41,928 nucleotides of DNA from Candidatus Fibrimonadaceae bacterium (lineage in GTDB: Bacteria; Fibrobacterota; Fibrobacteria; Fibrobacterales; Fibrobacteraceae). How positions within the stretch are numbered: position 1 is the stretch's first letter; each line of letters begins with the position of its first letter. The stretch covers positions 1 to 41,928 of the forward strand of contig JAITFN010000037.1 of assembly GCA_031281345.1 (NCBI GenBank), read 5' to 3'. The notes under the pieces are model-generated. The model was not told the DNA's origin. It saw only the letters and a program-made list of their open reading frames with translations, and did no database searches. The position numbers and the translations under genes were made by a program. Positions 32,926 through 41,022 of the stretch are shown here, one piece after another.

Positions 32926-34434
32926 ATGTATAAAAGAGTTTTGGTTGCAAATAGGGGGCTTATACAGGCGGCGTGTGTTAGGGCAATTAAAAGCCTTGGG
33001 GCAGAGGCCATAGCTCTTTGCGAAGAAGGGGATTTTAATAAGGTTGGGGTACGCGAGGCAAACCGCGCCATTGTTATTAGCACAAACAAAACAAGTTCTC
33101 CATATTTGGATGTTGAGCAGGTTGTGCTGGCTGCAATGGAATGTAAGGCAGATGCCGTTCACCCTGGGTATGGATTTTTGGCTGCAAGCACGGAACTCAG
33201 CAAAAAATTATCCACTTTTGGCATTGCTTTTATATCCGCTACTAGGTTGGCTAAGGGTCGTAGCACTGCCGAAGAAAAAAAATTTCTGAACGAGGTTGCT
33301 ATAAAAGCAGGATTTGCGATTTTGCCGCATAGCAATGTTTTTGAAGACATTGCAAAATTATCAAAAGAGGCTGAACATATACCCTATCCATTAATGGTAA
33401 AAGCAGCAGGAGCCGCCGGCGGCAGGTGCATTAGAGAGGCCAAAAGCGCAGTGGAATTGCAAACCGCCATAGATAGCGTACTTCGCCAATGCGAGCGTTT
33501 TGGCTATGAAAAAAGCCTTTATTTAGAAAAAACATTAACTCACCCTCATATAATATCTTTCCCTGTTCTGCGCGATAAAAACGGCAAACATGTAATTTTT
33601 CCAGAAATAGAAAGCTCTGTGCAGTTTCGTTTTCGCAAGTTGCTGGCAGAAAGCCCAAGTCCTTATCTGTCAAAAGAGAACAAGGGCAAAATAATGGCTA
33701 TGCTTCCAGATCTTATAGATGGCCTTGACATCGTAGGTTACGCAAATGTGGAATTTCTCATTTCAGAAAACGATATTTATCTATTAGACGTTAAAGAGAA
33801 CATTCAACGCTTTCACGGCATAACCAACCTGCTAACAGGCGTGGATATTTTGCGCGAGCAAATAAGGCTGCATTCCGGCGAACCTCTTTTATTGCAAAAA
33901 GATGGCTTTAGAAAAGAAGGCTCTGTTATAGCCGTAAATGTGGATGCTATGGATCCTTACAGCAATTTCTCCGCATCGCCTGGCAAAATAGAGAGAATGT
34001 TTGTTCCCTTTGGCGAGGGAATAGTGGTTCAAAGCCCCTATGTTTCTGGCGACACGGTTTCCGCTAACTATGAATCTGTTTTGGCAAAAATTATGGCATA
34101 TTCCGACTCAAGGGAAAAGGCAATTTCAAATATGGAGTCTGCTCTTGCCAACTTCCGCATAGAAGGCATAAGCACAACACTCCCCTTCTTGCGCGGCGTG
34201 CTAAAACATCCAGATTTTTTAAACCTAAAATGGACCGGAATGCACTTGGCTCACGAAAACAGGGTGCAAGAAGTTTTGGAAAATATCCATGCACCAGACG
34301 AAGAAGAGCAAGCATCCCTTATTGCTGCGCTTGCCCTCAGCACCGATAGCAATGCCTCTGCCATAATGGCAAATGCCGAACACGGCGGTTTATTGTGGGC
34401 AATGTTCAGACCAAAAAGGAAAATGGAATATTGA
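32926..34434 (+). CDS. Biotin carboxylase-like ATP-grasp protein lacking catalytic residues
   Basis: A 502-residue homologue of AccC. The fold is recognisable throughout: KRVLVANRGLIQAACVRAIKSLG, AVHPGYGFLAAS, YPLMVKAAGAAGGRCIREA, LTGVDILREQIRLHSGEPL and SPGKIERMFVPFGEGIVV. The alignment keeps E. coli AccC numbering by eye: K159, K238, E276 and Q294 are kept, but R292 is N, E296 is F, N290 is K, E288 is D, H209 is I, H236 is F and R338 is N. These residues bind bicarbonate, metal and biotin or act as base, so biotin carboxylation is unlikely. No biotin-carrier domain is fused and no accB or carboxyltransferase is adjacent. It probably has a new substrate or a regulatory role. It overlaps hrpB by 4 nt. 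Confidence 0.85.
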   Translation: MYKRVLVANRGLIQAACVRAIKSLGAEAIALCEEGDFNKVGVREANRAIVISTNKTSSPYLDVEQVVLAAMECKADAVHPGYGFLAASTELSKKLSTFGIAFISATRLAKGRSTAEEKKFLNEVAIKAGFAILPHSNVFEDIAKLSKEAEHIPYPLMVKAAGAAGGRCIREAKSAVELQTAIDSVLRQCERFGYEKSLYLEKTLTHPHIISFPVLRDKNGKHVIFPEIESSVQFRFRKLLAESPSPYLSKENKGKIMAMLPDLIDGLDIVGYANVEFLISENDIYLLDVKENIQRFHGITNLLTGVDILREQIRLHSGEPLLLQKDGFRKEGSVIAVNVDAMDPYSNFSASPGKIERMFVPFGEGIVVQSPYVSGDTVSANYESVLAKIMAYSDSREKAISNMESALANFRIEGISTTLPFLRGVLKHPDFLNLKWTGMHLAHENRVQEVLENIHAPDEEEQASLIAALALSTDSNASAIMANAEHGGLLWAMFRPKRKMEY

Positions 34435-36743
34435 TCAATTTTCCACTAGCCGCATCAAGAGCTGAAATAGAACTGCGCTTGAAGCAACAAAAGCATCTTC
34501 TCTTAACCGCACCAACAGGAACGGGAAAATCCTCTTTTTTGCCGTGGCTCCTCTCAGGCGAGCGAGACCGCGTAAGGGTGTTGCAACCACGCCAACTCGC
34601 AGCAAGAGAGTTAGCAAAATTCCTCTCAAAATTCTACAAAGAACCGGTAGGCGAAACAGTAGGCTACAAATTCCGCTTTGAATCCAAAATCTCAAAAAAC
34701 ACAAGAATTCTATTCCAAACTTACGGCAGCTTTTTAGCCGAAATTCTCAACGGGGAATATTCTCAATTAAATTGGCTAATCTTTGACGAATTCCACGAGC
34801 GGCGAGCGGAAATGGATTTGCTTTTGGGATTTGCCCTCTCAAAGGAACAAAGAGTGGCTGTGCTTTCTGCGGAGTTGGAAAGAGAGGCTTTGGAAAAATA
34901 CTTAGGAGTAAAATGTTTAAAAATTGAAAACCCAGGTTTTCCTGTGGAGATAATTAGGCAAGAAGCAAAAACGAATGAGCCTCTCGTCAATCAAGTGGAG
35001 AGAGCTGTTAAGAGCGTTTTGTACAACGAAATCAATGGAACTGTGTTGGTTTTTTTGCCAGGGAAAGCGGAAATTTCCGCTTGCAGAGCACGTGTGTCAG
35101 AGAGCCTTGGTAAAAATTCCCCCGAACTTTTTTCTCTTTTTGGCGGTCAATTAAAAGAGGAACAGGAAAAAATATTTGAGCCGAGTGAAAACACAAGGAT
35201 AATTTTCACCACGAACATCGCAGAAACATCTCTAACAATTCCAAATGTAAAGGTGGTTATAGATTCAGGTTTTGAACGCATGGCTTTTGACGATTCTGGA
35301 ATGGGTTTGAGAACGCTAAGGCTTTCGCGAATCGCTATGCAAAATGCGGTGCAAAGAACAGGCAGAGCAGGAAGAACGCAAAAAGGCTTGTGCATACGCT
35401 TGTGGAGCGAACGTGAAGAGGCAAATTTTGCAGTGTCCATAAAACCCGAAATTGAGCGTGTGAATGTGGAGAGATTTTTGCTGCAAAAAATTTCACTCGG
35501 AGTGTCTTTTGATTTATTGACTGATTTGCCAAAACAAAAAGAAAATTCAGCTTTGCAAAAACTGGAAAACTTAAATTTGATAAAAGAAAATAAAATAACA
35601 GAACTTGGCAAAAAAGTTTTGCTTATCCCTGTGCAATCATTGGAACTTGCCGCCCAGCTCGCTTTGCAAAAAACTCTTTCAAAGAATATCTTAGCTATAA
35701 CTATGCTTTTGGAGAGCGAAAATAAAAGCGGAAATATTTTGCATTTGGCAGAGGATTTTTTAGAAGGCAGGGGAAAATGGCAACGCGAAGAAAAATTGCA
35801 TTTTGAGCAACTGCAACGTTATGCAGGGGGAAGAGAAAATGTCACAGAAAATGGTTTGGAATTTCTAATTTCTGCTTTCCCCAATGCACTCGCTTTTAAA
35901 AGCGATGGAGAGCAATACTACAAAACCAAAGAAGGGCTTTCTGTTTTTTGCGAATCAAAAGAAAAAGCAATTTTAGTTTTGGGTTTAATGCGAAGCGAAA
36001 ACGCTAAATTGCAAAAAACAAGCGCAAGCCTTTACGCTCCTGTTCCAAACAAATATCTGCAAAGCGACACTTCCAAAATGGAACTTCAATGGAAGCCGTC
36101 TCAAAAACAATTTGTTGCAATGCGAGTTAGCGATTTTGGCAAAGAGGAATGTTCTGTGGAAGAGCGAAAATCTTTGGAAAATCAAACCTCTGAGGCGTGG
36201 AAAACCTTAATGGCAAAAGAGGATTTCACAAGCCAGTGGCAAACCGATTCAAATTTGAGCCTGCTTGCAAAAATGAAACTCGCGACCAAACTTTTTCCCG
36301 AACATAATTTTCCCAAATGGGACGAAGAAGATTTTTGCCTTATTATGGACGAATTTTGCAGCGGTATTTTTTTGCTAAAGGATTTGAGTGAGGAGCGGTA
36401 TAGAAAAATTCTTGAAGAATATTTTGGCACCTATTGGCTTGATTGGCTGCATAAAAGTTTTCCAAATTCCTTAAAACTACAAAACGGCAGAATTGCAAAA
36501 TACATATATAATCCAGACGGAATTGTTGAGCTTTCTGCACGAATAGGAGATTTTATGGGTATGCAAGGCGAGCATTTTATAGCCGAAAATCGTTTGAGAG
36601 TTCGCTACGATATTTTGGCACCCAATTATCGCACAGCTCAAAAAACTTGGAATTTAAGCGATTTTTGGCAAAACACTTATCCCGAAGTGCGAAAGGAACT
36701 GAGAGGCAGATACCCTAAGCACCCGTGGCCGGAGAAACTATGA
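34431..36743 (+). CDS. hrpB: ATP-dependent helicase HrpB
   Basis: DEAH-type superfamily 2 helicase of 770 residues; the cellular role of bacterial HrpB is poorly known. Walker A TAPTGTGKSSF (about 26-36); motif Ia LQPRQLAARELA; DEFHERRAEMDLLLGF, where DEFH replaces DEAH; motif III LSAE; FTTNIAETSLTIPNVKVVIDSGFER; motif VI QRTGRAGRTQKG; then HA2-like and HrpB C-terminal domains ending RGRYPKHPWPEKL, the usual HrpB ending. The start is uncertain: TTG at 34431 gives the same 4-nt overlap as other junctions and has AAGGA 10 nt upstream, while GTG at 34395 would add 12 residues. It overlaps the next gene by 4 nt. Confidence 0.92.
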   Translation: MINFPLAASRAEIELRLKQQKHLLLTAPTGTGKSSFLPWLLSGERDRVRVLQPRQLAARELAKFLSKFYKEPVGETVGYKFRFESKISKNTRILFQTYGSFLAEILNGEYSQLNWLIFDEFHERRAEMDLLLGFALSKEQRVAVLSAELEREALEKYLGVKCLKIENPGFPVEIIRQEAKTNEPLVNQVERAVKSVLYNEINGTVLVFLPGKAEISACRARVSESLGKNSPELFSLFGGQLKEEQEKIFEPSENTRIIFTTNIAETSLTIPNVKVVIDSGFERMAFDDSGMGLRTLRLSRIAMQNAVQRTGRAGRTQKGLCIRLWSEREEANFAVSIKPEIERVNVERFLLQKISLGVSFDLLTDLPKQKENSALQKLENLNLIKENKITELGKKVLLIPVQSLELAAQLALQKTLSKNILAITMLLESENKSGNILHLAEDFLEGRGKWQREEKLHFEQLQRYAGGRENVTENGLEFLISAFPNALAFKSDGEQYYKTKEGLSVFCESKEKAILVLGLMRSENAKLQKTSASLYAPVPNKYLQSDTSKMELQWKPSQKQFVAMRVSDFGKEECSVEERKSLENQTSEAWKTLMAKEDFTSQWQTDSNLSLLAKMKLATKLFPEHNFPKWDEEDFCLIMDEFCSGIFLLKDLSEERYRKILEEYFGTYWLDWLHKSFPNSLKLQNGRIAKYIYNPDGIVELSARIGDFMGMQGEHFIAENRLRVRYDILAPNYRTAQKTWNLSDFWQNTYPEVRKELRGRYPKHPWPEKL

Positions 36744-37849
36744 TAATAATAATTTTCGTCTCTTTCCTATCCCTAGCCTACTTTGGGCTAATGCTATATT
36801 TATGGCTCGGCTTGCTGAAAAAAAACTTTGGGCTATCAACTACAGTTTCTCAGCTCCCTCGCGTTTCCATTGTAATCCCAATGCGAAACGAAGAAAAATT
36901 CATTGAAGCTACACTAAATGCTGTGAATGCTCAAAAATACGCTGGCAAATGGGAAGTGATAATTGTGAATGACCGCTCAACGGATAAATCACCGGAAATT
37001 GTCAAGGAATTTTGCGAAACGCATCCAAATTTCTCGGTTATAAATATCCCACAAGACTGCCCTCAAATTGCCTCGCCAAAAAAGAGAGCTTTGAATGCAG
37101 GTTTTTTAGCCGCAAAGGGAAAATTTCTTTTGATAATGGATGCTGATTGCCTTCCTCCTCCAAATTGGTTAAACTCAATGGCTACCCTTTATGCTAGCGG
37201 TGCTTCTGTTGTGCAGGGTTCAAAGGCAAATAATGGCAATAAAAGTTTTTTGCACGCCTACCAAAAATTGGAAACCCTCGGCTTTACTTTAATTGAAGCA
37301 GCCGGATATAACCGCAACAAGCCTCTTGTGGCAAGTGCGGCATCTCTTGGCTATAGCAAGGATTTGTTTTTCAAATGCGGTGGCTTTGAAGGGCTTTACA
37401 ATTTAGCCTCTGGCGATGACGATATGCTCATTCACAGAATGGCAAAAATCGAGGGAACCAAATTTGCCTATAATTGGGACACAAGTGGGATTATGCCAAC
37501 CGCCCCAGTTGATTCGTGGATAGCACTTTTGCAACAGCGCGCTCGTTGGGGAAGCAATGGGGCAAAATACGAGAGCAAAGCGTATTCCGCGTTTTTGTTT
37601 TGCATTTACGCCTTTTTTGTTTGGCTTTTTGTTTCTCCCTGGCTTGTGTTTTTTGAAATTTTGCCACCTTGTTTTTTAATTCCTTTTGCCATAAAATTTA
37701 TCGCAGATTTTTTATTGATTTTCACAGGTGCGCTTCGTTTGCGTTCCGTAAAGCTTTTATGGTGTTTGCCCCTTCTTGAAATAATCCAAATCCCACTTTT
37801 CACAGCAGCTGTACCACTTGGAACGTTTGGACTGTATAAATGGAAATGA
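36740..37849 (+). CDS. Membrane GT2-family glycosyltransferase
   Basis: Processive-type glycosyltransferase of 369 residues. N-terminal membrane segment (about 1-26); GT-A domain with VSIVIPMRNEEKFIEATLNAV, VIIVNDRSTD, the DAD motif in LLIMDADCLPPPNW, SGDDDMLIHRMA and the acceptor motif QQRARWGSNG; then about three C-terminal membrane helices. The QxxRW motif suggests a polysaccharide or lipid-linked sugar product. The acceptor cannot be told from sequence. The start ATG at 36740 follows GGAG and overlaps the hrpB stop by 4 nt. Confidence 0.87.
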   Translation: MIIIIFVSFLSLAYFGLMLYLWLGLLKKNFGLSTTVSQLPRVSIVIPMRNEEKFIEATLNAVNAQKYAGKWEVIIVNDRSTDKSPEIVKEFCETHPNFSVINIPQDCPQIASPKKRALNAGFLAAKGKFLLIMDADCLPPPNWLNSMATLYASGASVVQGSKANNGNKSFLHAYQKLETLGFTLIEAAGYNRNKPLVASAASLGYSKDLFFKCGGFEGLYNLASGDDDMLIHRMAKIEGTKFAYNWDTSGIMPTAPVDSWIALLQQRARWGSNGAKYESKAYSAFLFCIYAFFVWLFVSPWLVFFEILPPCFLIPFAIKFIADFLLIFTGALRLRSVKLLWCLPLLEIIQIPLFTAAVPLGTFGLYKWK

Positions 37850-37854
37850 ATTAC

Positions 37855-37860
37855 TATATT
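37855..37860 (+). promoter_or_regulatory. -10 box of the GH45 cellulase gene
   Basis: ATTACTATATT, core ending 19 nt before the ATG at 37880; GGGAGG provides a ribosome site between them. This is one of three leadered examples of the box. Confidence 0.5.
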
Positions 37861-37879
37861 AAAGTTATGGGAGGCATTT

Positions 37880-39097
37880 ATGAAGTATAAATGTTTGTGT
37901 GCGTTTTTCGCTGGTCTGCTGATTTTTGCCTGCAATAATAGCGACCCTAGCAATGGCAACTTGGAAAGTTCCTCGTCTTTAAACGGGTATTCATCTCCTA
38001 ATGAATATTCATCTTCAAGTATTTCTGGACCTACCCCCGGTGTTTCTTCATCTTCAGATATTTCTGAGCCTAATCCCGACATTTCTTCATCTTCTAACAT
38101 TCTTGGTTCATCTTCAGGAGTTTTAACTAGTTCCTCTTCTGATCTTAGCTCATCTTCTGAGGTTCCACCAGAAATTATAAACTGGCCTACATTGAAAAAA
38201 GGTGACCCCGGTGTTAAAGAAGGCTGGGGTTCACGCTATTGGGACGGTTGCAAACCGCATTGCTCTTTACGCGATAACGTAGATATAAATGCTAATCCCT
38301 TTACCATTTGCAGAAATTGCAATAAAAACAATAAGGAAATTCCAACTTTTACCCTAAGCCCTAACATTGAAGTGCGTTATGATGAGTGGGCAAAAGAGAT
38401 AAAGGAAGACTGGGTGGGTTATGAAGAAACGAAAAGTAGTTGCCAAAACGGCATAGCTTATGCCTGTTGGGATATGGCTCCTTATGCGCTAGACGATAAT
38501 CTTGCTTATGCTTTTATGGCTACTGCGCTTAAAAATGCTTCTTGCGGTCAATGCTTTCAGCTTCAATTTGATGGTGGAGCTAAATACGGAGAGAAACAAG
38601 CTCATGGACTTCTTAAAGGGAAAACATTGATTGTAATGGCTACAAATACTGGTTCCGATGTGGAAGACGGGCAGTTTGATATTATGATACCCGGCGGAGG
38701 TCCTGGTATGTTTGATAGTTTTGCAGAACAGATCGGTGTAAGTAAAGACCAGTTGGGGGAAGGTTATGGCGGTTTTCTTACAACCTGCCAGCAGGAACTC
38801 CATGATTACGATAAACCAGCCAAAGAGTTTCAAGAATGCGTTAGAAATAAATGCAATGCAGTATTCTCCAAAAAAAGCGAACATAAAGATCTTTTGAGGG
38901 GATGCTTGTGGTTTGCGGATTGGTATATGGCAGCAGATAATCCCACATACCTCTACAAAAAAGTGGATTGTCCAAAATATTTCACAGATAAATACCTATC
39001 TACTATAAACAAAAGTCCAGACAACAAAATTGAACCTTATGGAGGTTTCAAAAAAACGATACCCGCTGGTTATGAAACACAAAAATGGATATGGTAA
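37880..39097 (+). CDS. Lipoprotein GH45-family endoglucanase
   Basis: Predicted cell-surface cellulase (endo-beta-1,4-glucanase) of 405 residues. Lipoprotein signal with lipobox IFAC (Cys18); Ser-rich linker about 20-95; catalytic domain about 100-405. GH45 hallmarks: GSRYWDGCKPHCS with the presumed base D122, CGQCFQLQF, MATNTGSD (D260), QFDIMIPGGGPGMFDSF with the presumed acid D267, and CLWFADWYMA. Many cysteines suggest disulfides outside the cytoplasm. GH45 is mainly eukaryotic among cellulases, but Fibrobacter is a known bacterial carrier. The stop overlaps the dxs start (TAATG), a surprising coupling of a secreted cellulase to an isoprenoid enzyme. Confidence 0.87.
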   Translation: MKYKCLCAFFAGLLIFACNNSDPSNGNLESSSSLNGYSSPNEYSSSSISGPTPGVSSSSDISEPNPDISSSSNILGSSSGVLTSSSSDLSSSSEVPPEIINWPTLKKGDPGVKEGWGSRYWDGCKPHCSLRDNVDINANPFTICRNCNKNNKEIPTFTLSPNIEVRYDEWAKEIKEDWVGYEETKSSCQNGIAYACWDMAPYALDDNLAYAFMATALKNASCGQCFQLQFDGGAKYGEKQAHGLLKGKTLIVMATNTGSDVEDGQFDIMIPGGGPGMFDSFAEQIGVSKDQLGEGYGGFLTTCQQELHDYDKPAKEFQECVRNKCNAVFSKKSEHKDLLRGCLWFADWYMAADNPTYLYKKVDCPKYFTDKYLSTINKSPDNKIEPYGGFKKTIPAGYETQKWIW

Positions 39098-40965
39098 TGA
39101 AACTTGAAAGTATAAGTTCACCCAAAGACATAAAGGAATGCAAGATAGAAGAGCTTGAAGCTCTGGCAGAGGAAATAAGGACTGCCATTCTGCGGCAGGT
39201 ATCTGAACACGGTGGGCATTTATCGTCTAGCCTTGGAACTGTTGAACTTGCCATTGCCTTGCACTATGTTTACGATACCCCAAAAGACATTTTGATTTGG
39301 GATGTTGGGCACCAAGCTTATGCGCACAAACTGCTAACAGGTCGCTATGAAAAATTTTTCACTATGAGGCAACGTGGTGGAATTTCTGGCTTTCCAAAAA
39401 GAAGTGAGAGCATTTACGATCCATTTGGCACCGGACACGCAAGCACGTCAATTTCTGCGGCTCTTGGTTTTGCCGTTGCACGCGATATTATTCAAAAAAA
39501 AAATCATGTTGTAGCGGTTATAGGCGATGGCTCAATGACAGGCGGAATGGTTTTTGAGGCTTTGAACAATTCAAGACACACGAAAAAGAATTTTACCATT
39601 ATCTTAAACGATAACAAAATGAGTATAAGCCCAAGTGTGGGAGCTCTCTCAAAATTATTTAGCAATCTATCTGTTAAACACAGTCACTCTCTAGAAGAAA
39701 TCGGCAAATTTTTGCGCTCTATTCCCGAGCATATAGGCGGCGGCAAGCTGCGGGAGTTTATGGAAAGCGGAAAACTAGCTTTGGAAAATATGGTAAGCCC
39801 AGGGCAGTTTTTCAGAGATTTTAATGTGCGTTATTTTGGACCTTTTGACGGGCACAATTTGCAAGAATTGATAGATACATTAAATGGCATAAAAGAACTG
39901 CCAGAGATTTGCCTAGTTCACGTTTTAACGCAAAAGGGCAAAGGCTACGAACTAGCCACCACCAATCCCACAAAATGGCACGGCGCAGATCCATTCCACA
40001 TAGAAGACGGCACTGTGGTAGTAGAAAAACCTCGCCCAACCTTAACATCTATTTTTGGAAAAACCCTGCTCACCCTTGCAAAACAGGATAAAAAAATAAT
40101 AGGTATTTCTGCCGCTATGCTAGACGGCTGCGGATTAAACATATTAAAAGAAGACCCAGAAACCTCAGACAGAATTTTTGATGTTGGTATAGCAGAAGAA
40201 CACGCGGTGACATTTGCCGCCGGGCTTGCTTGCGAGGGTTTTACCCCTGTTGTAGCCATATATTCCACATTCTTGCAAAGAGCCTACGACCAAATAATAC
40301 ACGATGTTGCGCTTCAAAATTTGCCTGTTGTTTTTATATTAGACAGAGCAGGCTTGGTTGGCTCAGACGGACCAACTCACCACGGAGCCTTGGATTTATC
40401 TTATTTGCGTACAATCCCCAATATGGTGATTATGGCACCTTCAGACGAAAACGAAATGCGCAATATGATTTACACTGCAACTCAATATAAAGAAGGACCA
40501 ATAGCGCTTCGCTACCCCAGAGCTGTTACCTACACAAACGAAATTCGCACGGAATTTTCGGCACTGCCCATTGGCACATTTCGTGTTGTTAGCAAAGGGA
40601 GCAAAGTTTTGCTTATCGGCGTTGGCTTTGTGCTTGCCAAATGCCTTGATGCTGCCGGAGTTTTAGAAAAAAATGGCATAAAACCTACAATAATAGACGC
40701 ACGTTTCATAAAACCGCTAGACATAAAAGCATATCAAGCTCTTTTCAAAGAACACCAAGTTGTTGCAACGGTAGAAGACAATTCCACAACAGGCGGCTTT
40801 GGTTCTGCCATTGCAGAAATCATCGCAGAAATGAAACAAGCACCCTGCCTAGTTCGCATTGGGCTTCCGGATTCTTTTGTGGAGCAAGGTGAAATTGACG
40901 AATTGAGAGAAACACTCGGATTTTCTGGCAACGGAATTGCAAGCAAAATCTTGGAAGTTCTTTAA
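39097..40965 (+). CDS. dxs: 1-deoxy-D-xylulose-5-phosphate synthase
   Basis: Thiamine-diphosphate enzyme that condenses pyruvate and glyceraldehyde-3-phosphate, the first step of the MEP isoprenoid pathway. The protein has 622 residues, normal length. GGHLSSSLGTVELAIALHYVYDTP; DVGHQAYAHKLLTGR; GHASTSISAALG; the ThDP/Mg motif GDGSMTGGMVFEALNN followed by ILNDNKMSI; YFGPFDGH; VGIAEEHAVTFAAGLA; DRAGLVGSDGPTHHG. An in-frame ATG at 39085 lies inside the GH45 gene; the ATG at 39097 overlaps the GH45 stop and fits the TAATG pattern of this genome. Confidence 0.95.
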   Translation: MKLESISSPKDIKECKIEELEALAEEIRTAILRQVSEHGGHLSSSLGTVELAIALHYVYDTPKDILIWDVGHQAYAHKLLTGRYEKFFTMRQRGGISGFPKRSESIYDPFGTGHASTSISAALGFAVARDIIQKKNHVVAVIGDGSMTGGMVFEALNNSRHTKKNFTIILNDNKMSISPSVGALSKLFSNLSVKHSHSLEEIGKFLRSIPEHIGGGKLREFMESGKLALENMVSPGQFFRDFNVRYFGPFDGHNLQELIDTLNGIKELPEICLVHVLTQKGKGYELATTNPTKWHGADPFHIEDGTVVVEKPRPTLTSIFGKTLLTLAKQDKKIIGISAAMLDGCGLNILKEDPETSDRIFDVGIAEEHAVTFAAGLACEGFTPVVAIYSTFLQRAYDQIIHDVALQNLPVVFILDRAGLVGSDGPTHHGALDLSYLRTIPNMVIMAPSDENEMRNMIYTATQYKEGPIALRYPRAVTYTNEIRTEFSALPIGTFRVVSKGSKVLLIGVGFVLAKCLDAAGVLEKNGIKPTIIDARFIKPLDIKAYQALFKEHQVVATVEDNSTTGGFGSAIAEIIAEMKQAPCLVRIGLPDSFVEQGEIDELRETLGFSGNGIASKILEVL

Positions 40966-40967
40966 TA

Positions 40968-41002
40968 CGGCGTTTGGCTTTCTGTTTAGCTACCAAACGC
41001 CG
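40968..41002. terminator. Hairpin between convergent dxs and mdh
   Basis: CGGCGTTTGG at 40968-40977 pairs with CCAAACGCCG at 40993-41002 over a 15-nt loop, directly after the dxs stop and 20 bp from the mdh stop. CTTTATATT follows on the plus side and TATTAAAG on the minus side, so a weak bidirectional terminator is likely. Confidence 0.65.
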
Positions 41003-41022
41003 CTTTATATTCTCTGCGGATA

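Noticed and set aside
32865..33089. 75-codon upstream extension of the flagellar-rod-like gene
   Set aside because: It overlaps the coding start and promoter of the biotin-carboxylase-like gene, and the rod motif begins right after the ATG at 32864.
37606..38100. Minus-strand open frame of 164 codons rich in Glu/Asp
   Set aside because: Mirror image of the Ser-rich linker of the GH45 lipoprotein and the end of the glycosyltransferase gene; composition is explained by the sense strand.
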